From Caryophanales bacterium (GTDB taxonomy: Bacteria > Bacillota_I > Bacilli_A > RFN20 > CAG-826): a DNA stretch of 11,551 nt. Both the position numbers and the translations under genes were made by a program. The notes beneath the pieces are model-generated. The model was not told the DNA's origin. It saw only the letters and a program-made list of their open reading frames with translations, and ran no database searches. Positions 6,228 through 11,551 of this stretch are shown here, piece after piece (position 1 is the first letter of the stretch; each line of letters starts with the position of its first letter). The stretch lies in contig JAQYPI010000081.1 in the NCBI GenBank assembly GCA_028726925.1, positions 1 through 11,551 on the forward strand, read 5' to 3'.

Positions 6228-6578
6228 TCAATTTTTGAAACCGACCACTTTCAAGCTGATTTCGCACGAGACGGTTTCGCAGGCGAGATGGATGGCTTCC
6301 GCCACCTTTTTCTGGATGGCGAGGCAAATCGTTTTGACAGGGGTCCCTTCCTGGAGGATGACTTCCATGCGGATGATCGCCTTTCCTTGGACGATGGTGG
6401 TTTTGACGCCCCCGCTTAATTGAAATAGGTTAGAAAGACGGGTCTTCTTGCCTTTTCCTTGGGAAATCTCGACGCCGTTGATATCTTGGATCGCTTTGGA
6501 GGCGATGGTCGTGATCGCGTCGGTGGAAATGCCCATTTTCCCGACTTGGGAATAGTTATTGATTTCTAAATAGGCCAT
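6228..6578 (-). CDS. Asp23/Gls24 family protein, YqhY-like (116 aa)
   Basis: This is a small cytoplasmic protein of the Asp23/Gls24 (DUF322) family. Members include the alkaline-shock protein Asp23 of Staphylococcus and YqhY of Bacillus, the latter linked to acetyl-CoA carboxylase activity. Family marks are GKMGISTDAITTIASKAIQDINGVEIS near the N terminus (about residues 13-39) and the pattern VKTTIVQGKAIIRMEVILQEGTPVKTICLAIQKKVAEAI in the middle. There is no signal peptide and no membrane segment. It starts 3 bases after the tkt stop; GGAAGG sits about 10 bases upstream, within the tkt end. Placement next to nusB matches yqhY-nusB in Bacilli, but here the upstream neighbour is tkt rather than accBC, so the acetyl-CoA carboxylase link cannot be inferred from context. 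Family assignment is good; exact role is unknown. Confidence 0.85.
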   Translation of the reverse strand: MAYLEINNYSQVGKMGISTDAITTIASKAIQDINGVEISQGKGKKTRLSNLFQLSGGVKTTIVQGKAIIRMEVILQEGTPVKTICLAIQKKVAEAIHLACETVSCEISLKVVGFKN

Positions 6579-6581
6579 ATT

Positions 6582-8567
6582 CTATTTTCCTTCCTTCAAA
6601 ACGGAGACGATCGCATAGGCGACTTTCTCGGGGGTGAAGCCGAAATGGGCGAGAACTTCTTTGTCCTTTCCAGACAAGCCGTATTCGTCAATGCCGATCG
6701 GATGAGCGGCGAATTCGGCCCAGCCAAACGTGGACGCCATCTCGAGGGAAAAGCGGTTCTCCCGGGGCAAGGCGAAGACGGTTTCGCCGCGGCGGAGGGA
6801 ACGCCGGAGTAAATCGAAAGAAGGGACAGAAAGAACGCGCGCCACGATGCCTTTCTCATGCAGGATTTCCGCCGCCGAGAGGGCGAGGGAAACTTCGCTT
6901 CCAGATGCGAGCAGTTCGATGGTCGGGGATTCTTCCTCCCGGACCGCGTAGGCGCCCAAGGAGACTTTCGTTTCGGAAGTCGAGGGAAGGACGGGGAGAT
7001 TTTGTCTCGACAAAATGATGGCCGTTGGCGTTTCCTTGCTTTCAAGGGCGAGGCGCCACGCGCCTTCCGTTTCCTTGGCGTCGGCCGGTCGGATGACGCT
7101 CAGGTTCGGAATGGCTCTGAGGCCCGCCAATTGCTCGATCGGTTCGTGGGTCGCGCCGTCTTCCCCGACGGCGAGAGAATCATGGGTGAAGAGGAAAACC
7201 GAGGGGATCTTTTCCATTGCAGCCATGCGAAGGGCGGGCTTGCAATAATCGCTGAAAACGAAGAATGTGGCGCAATAAGGGACGAGGCCGCCGTGAAGGG
7301 CCATGCCATTGACCGCGCACGCCATCGCGAATTCGCGGATGCCGAAATGGATATCCCTGCCTTCCCGGTTTTCCGGGGTGAAAACGCTGCTTCCTTTCAC
7401 GGTCGTTTTCGTGGAACCGGCGACGTCCGCCGAACCCCCGATGCAGAAGGGCATTGAGGCGTGAAGGCGTTCTAGGAACAGGCCGCTCGAAACGCGAGTG
7501 GCTTCTTTTGAAACGCCCGAGAAATCACGGATCGAGGGCAGGTAAGGGACGAGATTGCGTGAAAACGAATCATCGAAGACACGGGCATCGTCCGCATGGT
7601 TTTTCGCGAAATCCTTTTTGGCTTGCTCGTAACGAGAAAAGGCTTCCTTCCCCCGTTTCGCGAATGTTTCGCGAAAAAGGTCATAAACGGCTTCTTCTAC
7701 CGTGAACGGAGGCTCGTTATATCCGAAAGACGCTTTGGCAAAAGCTCCATCTTCTTCCCCAAGGGGGGATCCATGGGTCTTGTGGGAACCCGCGTTTTTA
7801 CTGCCGATGCCGATCGTCGTGTGGAAAAGGATAGCCGTCGGAGAGGCAATGTTCTTCTTTGCCTTTTCGATGGCCCGAGACATCGCGTCCACGGAATCTC
7901 CGTTCTTGACGTCGATCACGTCCCATTCCTCGGCGAGGAAGCGCAGACGGACGTTCTCGGTATTGCTATCGCTCGTCGGCCCATCGAGGGTGGAGCCGTT
8001 CAAGTCTACGAGGAGAATGAGATTGGAAAGCCGTAGATGCCCGGCGAGCGCGATGGCCTCTGCCCCGATGCCTTCCTGGAGGCAACCGTCCCCGCAAAGG
8101 CAATAGGTCCGATGGCCGAAAAACGTGGAACGGTCTTTTCCAGAGGCGCGGACCGCCTCCTCGGCGATTGCCATCCCAACGGCTTGGGCGATGCCTTGTC
8201 CGAGCGGGCCGCTTGTCGCGTCCACCCCAGGAGTGAGCCCGACCTCGGGATGACCCGGGGTCAAGGAACCGAGCTGGCGGAACGCTTTGAGGTCGTCCAT
8301 GCGGAGGGCGTAGCCCGAGACGTGGAGCATGGAATAAAGAAGGGCGGAGACGTGGCCGGAAGAAAGAACGAAGCGATCGCGGTTTTCCCATGCGGGATGT
8401 TCTGGATCGGCGACGAGGTGGTCGCGGAAAAGGGCGACCATGGCAGGCGTGGCATCCAAGGCCATTCCGGGATGCCCGCTGTTGGCCTTGTTGGTCATGT
8501 CGATGACGAGGCTCCGGACGGCGGCAACCGCCCGTTTGGTCGCGATGCTCAGTTCTTTTCTTTCCAT
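6582..8567 (-). CDS. tkt: Transketolase (661 aa)
   Basis: Transketolase moves two-carbon units between ketose and aldose phosphates in the non-oxidative pentose phosphate pathway, using ThDP and a divalent metal. The domain order is pyrophosphate-binding (about 1-320), pyrimidine-binding (about 350-520) and C-terminal (about 535-661). Visible key residues include H32 (SGHPGMALDA), H72, H106 (TPGHPEVG), GDG at 159-161 with N190 as metal ligands, H265 (HGSPLG), E412 (GIREFAMA, cofactor activation), D470 and H474 (GEDGATHEP), and R521 (LSRQNLP) for substrate phosphate. These positions lie within a few residues of E. coli TktA, and length is normal (660-670). The start at 8567 has AAGGAG 8 bases upstream, overlapping the aspS stop. 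It links with deoB (pentose 5-phosphates) and dxs (uses glyceraldehyde 3-phosphate). It is GC-rich and codon-biased, consistent with high expression. Confidence 0.97.
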   Translation of the reverse strand: MERKELSIATKRAVAAVRSLVIDMTNKANSGHPGMALDATPAMVALFRDHLVADPEHPAWENRDRFVLSSGHVSALLYSMLHVSGYALRMDDLKAFRQLGSLTPGHPEVGLTPGVDATSGPLGQGIAQAVGMAIAEEAVRASGKDRSTFFGHRTYCLCGDGCLQEGIGAEAIALAGHLRLSNLILLVDLNGSTLDGPTSDSNTENVRLRFLAEEWDVIDVKNGDSVDAMSRAIEKAKKNIASPTAILFHTTIGIGSKNAGSHKTHGSPLGEEDGAFAKASFGYNEPPFTVEEAVYDLFRETFAKRGKEAFSRYEQAKKDFAKNHADDARVFDDSFSRNLVPYLPSIRDFSGVSKEATRVSSGLFLERLHASMPFCIGGSADVAGSTKTTVKGSSVFTPENREGRDIHFGIREFAMACAVNGMALHGGLVPYCATFFVFSDYCKPALRMAAMEKIPSVFLFTHDSLAVGEDGATHEPIEQLAGLRAIPNLSVIRPADAKETEGAWRLALESKETPTAIILSRQNLPVLPSTSETKVSLGAYAVREEESPTIELLASGSEVSLALSAAEILHEKGIVARVLSVPSFDLLRRSLRRGETVFALPRENRFSLEMASTFGWAEFAAHPIGIDEYGLSGKDKEVLAHFGFTPEKVAYAIVSVLKEGK

Positions 8568-8582
8568 TTCGGGGTCTCCTTA
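8568..8582 (-). promoter_or_regulatory. tkt ribosome binding site fused to aspS stop
   Basis: The minus strand reads TAAGGAG-ACCCCGAA-ATG. The last bases of the aspS stop TAA form the beginning of a near-consensus AAGGAG (8576-8581), 8 bases before the tkt start. This fixes the tkt start and suggests that ribosomes finishing aspS can reinitiate on tkt. Confidence 0.75.
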
Positions 8583-10316
8583 TTCTTCTTCCTTGAGCTG
8601 GATGCCGAGGACATCGAGTTGATCTTCGCTCACCTCGGCGGGCGCCTTGGAAGTCGGGTCGACCGCTTGCAGGTTCTTCGGGAAGGCGATCACGTCGCGA
8701 ATGTTATCGGTTCCGCAAAGGATCATGGTGAGACGGTCGAGGCCATAAGCCATGCCGCCGTGCGGGGGCACGCCATATTGGAAGGCGTCGATAAACCAGC
8801 CGAATTTCTTGGCCACGTCCTCGTCGCTTAGGCCGAGAAGGTTGAAGATCTTCCATTGCGTGTCATGGTCGAAGATGCGAAGGGTTCCGCCGCCGCATTC
8901 GTAACCGTTGATAACGATGTCGTAAGCGTAGGCAAGCACCCTTTCTGGGTCGCTTTCGAGGAACGGAAGGTCCTCGTCGCGGGGACGCGTGAACGGATGG
9001 TGTTCGGCCGAATAGACCCCCGGCTGCCCTTCGATCGGGTCGAACATCGGGAAATTGACGACCCAAAGAAGATCGTAGGTTCCGGGTTTGACGAGGCCGA
9101 GTTTCTTGGCGAACAACGTGCGCAAAGCGCCGAGGCCGAAGTCGATGGCCCGGCGGTCATCGCTCGAAGCGAAGAGGAGAAGGTCGCCTTCCTTGAGCCC
9201 CAATTCGGAAATAAGGGCGACTTGCTTTTCCTCCGAGAGGAATTTCGTGAAGGACCCTTGCAGGGTTCCATCGAGCATTTTGAGGGAGAGGACGCCTTTC
9301 AAGCGGAATTTGCGCGCCTCGACCTGAAGCTCGTCGAGAACCTTGCGGGAAGTCTCTTTCGCGACCCCGGGGACCACGATGCCCTTGATGAAAGGGACGC
9401 CACGGAACCCATCGAAGGGCACGTCGGAAAGCAAAGGATGGAGATCCTGAATCAAGAGACCGTACCGCGTGTCGGGCTTGTCCGAGCCATAAACGTCCAT
9501 CGCTTCCCAATAGGGCATGCGGCGCAGCGGCAAAGCAATCTCGACGCCGAGCAACTCGCGGAAGACTTTCTGGAGGAATCCCTCGTTGAGGGTCAGGATC
9601 TGGTCTTGATCCATGAAAGACACTTCTTCGTCGAGTTGCGTGAATTCGGGCTGGCGATCCGCACGAAGGTCCTCGTCGCGGAAGCACTTCGCGACTTGGT
9701 AATAGCGTTCGACCCCGCCGATCATCAAAAGTTGTTTCCAAAGCTGCGGGGATTGCGGCAAGGCATAGAAACTACCATGGTGAAGTCGGCTTGGGACCAA
9801 GTAGTCGCGGGCCCCTTCGGGGGTCGCGAGATTGAGAATCGGGGTTTCGACTTCGAGAAAGCCATTCGCCCCGAAATATTCGTGCCAGCAGCGCACGATT
9901 TCGGCGCGGACGCGAAGATTGTGCAAAAGGCAAGGGCGGCGAAGGTCCAAATAACGATACTTGAGGCGCGTTTCCTCGAGGGCATCGGTCTTGTCAGCGA
10001 TGATGAAAGGGGTGAGGTTCGCTTTGCTAATGACTTTGAGCGAATGGAGGGTGACCTCGATCTCCCCGGTCTTGAGCGCGGGGTTCGGGACATCCTTCTT
10101 CTCGACGACGCCTCTAGCTTCCACGACATATTCGTTGCGGATGTCGGGGAGGATTGAAGGATCTTTCGCGATGAGCTGGACGGTGCCAGAGGCATCGCGA
10201 AGGTCGATGAAGACGAGGGATCCGAGATTCCTACGATTGGCAACCCAGCCGAGAAGCGTGACTTCTTTTCCGACATCGCTCAGGCGGAGTTCGCCGTTAT
10301 GCATGGTTCTTTCCAT
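8580..10316 (-). CDS. aspS: Aspartyl-tRNA synthetase, bacterial class IIb (578 aa)
   Basis: AspRS charges tRNA-Asp with aspartate. An N-terminal OB anticodon-binding domain (about 1-105; GWVANRRNLGSLVFIDLRDASG) precedes the class II catalytic core, which holds the bacterial GAD insertion (about 290-405). Core motifs are QSPQLWKQ (188-195), motif 2 FRDEDLRADRQPEFTQLD (212-229), FPMFD (422-426), HHPFT (439-443), NGYECGGGTLRI and motif 3 GMAYGLDRLT (521-530, R528). Length is typical (about 585-595). Residue 31 in RRNLGSLVF is Leu; enzymes that also charge tRNA-Asn usually have His there, so this one is probably Asp-specific (inference from Pseudomonas and E. coli comparisons). The start at 10316 is 12 bases after hisS with GAGG overlapping its stop. 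An in-frame ATG at 10304 (MHNGEL...) is also plausible. hisS-aspS is a common Bacillota pair. Confidence 0.97.
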   Translation of the reverse strand: MERTMHNGELRLSDVGKEVTLLGWVANRRNLGSLVFIDLRDASGTVQLIAKDPSILPDIRNEYVVEARGVVEKKDVPNPALKTGEIEVTLHSLKVISKANLTPFIIADKTDALEETRLKYRYLDLRRPCLLHNLRVRAEIVRCWHEYFGANGFLEVETPILNLATPEGARDYLVPSRLHHGSFYALPQSPQLWKQLLMIGGVERYYQVAKCFRDEDLRADRQPEFTQLDEEVSFMDQDQILTLNEGFLQKVFRELLGVEIALPLRRMPYWEAMDVYGSDKPDTRYGLLIQDLHPLLSDVPFDGFRGVPFIKGIVVPGVAKETSRKVLDELQVEARKFRLKGVLSLKMLDGTLQGSFTKFLSEEKQVALISELGLKEGDLLLFASSDDRRAIDFGLGALRTLFAKKLGLVKPGTYDLLWVVNFPMFDPIEGQPGVYSAEHHPFTRPRDEDLPFLESDPERVLAYAYDIVINGYECGGGTLRIFDHDTQWKIFNLLGLSDEDVAKKFGWFIDAFQYGVPPHGGMAYGLDRLTMILCGTDNIRDVIAFPKNLQAVDPTSKAPAEVSEDQLDVLGIQLKEEE

Positions 10317-10328
10317 AATCCTAATACC

Positions 10329-11551
10329 TCAATGATGGTGGTGTTCTTCTCCTTCTAGGAGAGCAAATTGCTCGTCGAGGGTCGCATCGAGCGTCTCGAT
10401 GCTGGCCTCGATTTGTTCGTGGGTCTTGAGATTCTTGAGCTGAACGACCCCTTTGTCCAGCTCGTCTTTGCCGATGATGAGCGCGAAGCTCGCGTGGCGG
10501 CGTTCGGCTTTCTTGAACATCGCCCCGATCTTTCCCGGGACGAAGGGCATTTCCACGGAATATCCGAGTTTCCGGATGTCCTCGACGAGGGAGAATGCCT
10601 GGTCCATGGATTCCTCGCCAAGCGGCATCGCGTAGAGGTCGAGGCCGGGGTCGATGCCATCGAGCTTCCCGAGTTCGGAGAGGAGGCTATACAGGCGCTC
10701 GACGCCCATGGCGAACCCGACGCCGTGATCCATGGTCTTGGGTCCCCCGAACTCCTGCAGCATGCCGTCGTAATGGCCGCCGCCAAGCAAGGCCCCGTAA
10801 TCTTTTCCACTTGGGGAAATGGCATGGACTTCGAAGACGATGTGGCCATAGTAATCAAGGCCGCGGACGAGAGAATCGTCCACTTCGTATTCGATTCCTT
10901 GATCGTTCAGGATCGAAAGGGTGGTATAGAAGCGCTTTTCGGCTTCCTCGGTGAGGTAATCGCGCATTTTCGGCGCATCCTTGGCGATGGCTTGGTCTTC
11001 GGGGACTTTGCAATCGAGGATGCGCATCGGGTTAAGGCGAAGTCGCTCGTGGCAATCCGGGCACATGGAATCGATCTTGCCGGCAAAGTAGGCTTGAAGC
11101 GCTTCTTTGTAAGCAAGGCGGCTTTCCTTGTCCCCAAGGGTGTTGACCTTGATTTTGAGTTGTTCGAAACCAAGCATCGAAAGGGTTTGCATGGCAAGGC
11201 AAATGCATTCGGCGTCAAGGCACGGGGAATCGACCCCAAGGACCTCGACCCCGGCTTGGATGAATTGGCGATAACGCCCGAGTTGCGGGCGCTCGTAACG
11301 GAAAACGGGCCCGGTGTAATAAACCTTGAGAGGGGCGTCCTCAGTGGCGAGCATCTTCTTCTCGCAGACGCTGCGGACGACGCCGGCGGTTCCTTCCGGA
11401 CGAAGGGTGACCGAGCGATTTCCCTTGTCGAGGAAGGTGTACATCTCCTTGCGGACGACGTCGCTGCTTTCGCCGGTGGAGCGATCGAAAACCTCGGTGT
11501 ATTCAAGAATCGGCGTCTCGATCTTGCGATAGCCATAAAGCTCGGCGACGG
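10329..11551 (-). CDS. hisS: Histidyl-tRNA synthetase, 5' end off window (406 aa visible)
   Basis: HisRS charges tRNA-His. The frame runs through the right edge: the first visible complete codon is at 11549 (VAELYGYRKIETPILEYTEV...), so the ATG at 11444 is internal and only about 25-30 N-terminal residues are missing. Class II motifs are present: FDRSTGESSDVVRKEMYTF (motif 1 end), TLRPEGTAG, GPVFRYERPQLGRYRQF (motif 2), LVRGLDYYGHIVFEV (HisA signature with the catalytic Arg, about 10848-10871) and GVGFAMGVERL (motif 3). An anticodon-binding alpha/beta domain fills the last ~100 residues. CPDCHERLRLNPMRILDCK is typical of Gram-positive HisRS. Two oddities: the second His-binding motif reads GGGHYDG where GGGRYDG/N is common, and the protein ends in EGEEHHHH. 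It ends 12 bases before aspS. Confidence 0.96.
   Translation of the reverse strand, partial: VAELYGYRKIETPILEYTEVFDRSTGESSDVVRKEMYTFLDKGNRSVTLRPEGTAGVVRSVCEKKMLATEDAPLKVYYTGPVFRYERPQLGRYRQFIQAGVEVLGVDSPCLDAECICLAMQTLSMLGFEQLKIKVNTLGDKESRLAYKEALQAYFAGKIDSMCPDCHERLRLNPMRILDCKVPEDQAIAKDAPKMRDYLTEEAEKRFYTTLSILNDQGIEYEVDDSLVRGLDYYGHIVFEVHAISPSGKDYGALLGGGHYDGMLQEFGGPKTMDHGVGFAMGVERLYSLLSELGKLDGIDPGLDLYAMPLGEESMDQAFSLVEDIRKLGYSVEMPFVPGKIGAMFKKAERRHASFALIIGKDELDKGVVQLKNLKTHEQIEASIETLDATLDEQFALLEGEEHHHH

Noticed and set aside
8037..8831. A 264-codon plus-strand open frame antisense to tkt and the end of aspS
   Set aside because: It has no family motif and no convincing ribosome site, and it is explained by codon bias of the genes beneath it.
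8856..10157. A 433-codon open frame on the plus strand, antisense to aspS
   Set aside because: It mirrors a strongly codon-biased, GC-rich gene whose complement lacks stops. Its predicted protein shows no recognisable domain, and aspS on the other strand has every expected motif.
1..11551. Use of TGA as tryptophan (Mycoplasma-type code)
   Set aside because: hisS, Asp23, nusB, dinB and xerD all end at TGA at the expected family length, and tryptophans in conserved positions are TGG.

Overview
The window is an 11.5 kb stretch of bacterial chromosome in which all eleven recognisable genes lie on the minus strand. They are packed so tightly that no gap exceeds about 75 bases. Read 5' to 3' on the minus strand (right to left here) the order is hisS (5' end off the window), aspS, tkt, an Asp23/Gls24-family gene, nusB, xseA, xseB, dxs, dinB, xerD and deoB (3' end off the window).

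Organism: gene content and order point to an uncultured or little-studied member of the Bacillota, probably the Bacilli or an Erysipelotrichia/Mollicutes-related lineage. Markers are hisS-aspS adjacency, Asp23-nusB-xseA-xseB-dxs (compare yqhY-nusB-(folD)-xseA-xseB-(ispA)-dxs in Bacillus) and xerD-deoB (compare ripX-drm). Several genes end in TGA and tryptophans are TGG, so the standard bacterial code applies rather than the Mycoplasma/Spiroplasma code. GC is moderate, higher in aspS/tkt and visibly lower over dxs, xseB and the 3' part of xseA. This placement is inference from synteny and motifs.

Layout: 10329-11551 and 8580-10316 encode histidyl- and aspartyl-tRNA synthetases. 6582-8567 is transketolase. 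5706-6578 holds the Asp23 protein and antitermination factor NusB. 4305-5709 holds both subunits of exonuclease VII. 2381-4273 is a divergent DXP synthase, the entry enzyme of the MEP isoprenoid pathway. 252-2349 holds DNA polymerase IV and a XerD-type recombinase. 1-239 is the start of phosphopentomutase.

How they fit: the genes form one probable long housekeeping transcript with overlapping ends or stop codons fused to Shine-Dalgarno sequences. Transketolase, phosphopentomutase and DXS meet at pentose phosphates and glyceraldehyde 3-phosphate. Exonuclease VII, Pol IV and XerD form a DNA repair/recombination block. I see no RNA gene, mobile element, CRISPR array, phage gene or convincing terminator, and no gene-free stretch longer than 300 bases.

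The most interesting non-coding signal is between dxs and dinB: a good -35/-10 promoter whose predicted transcription start falls on the dinB ATG, overlapped by a perfect inverted repeat (8-base arms, 5-base centre). This suggests a separately regulated, leaderless dinB. The most interesting coding feature is DXS with substitutions in two otherwise highly conserved motifs. I did not find evidence of an undescribed multi-gene system.
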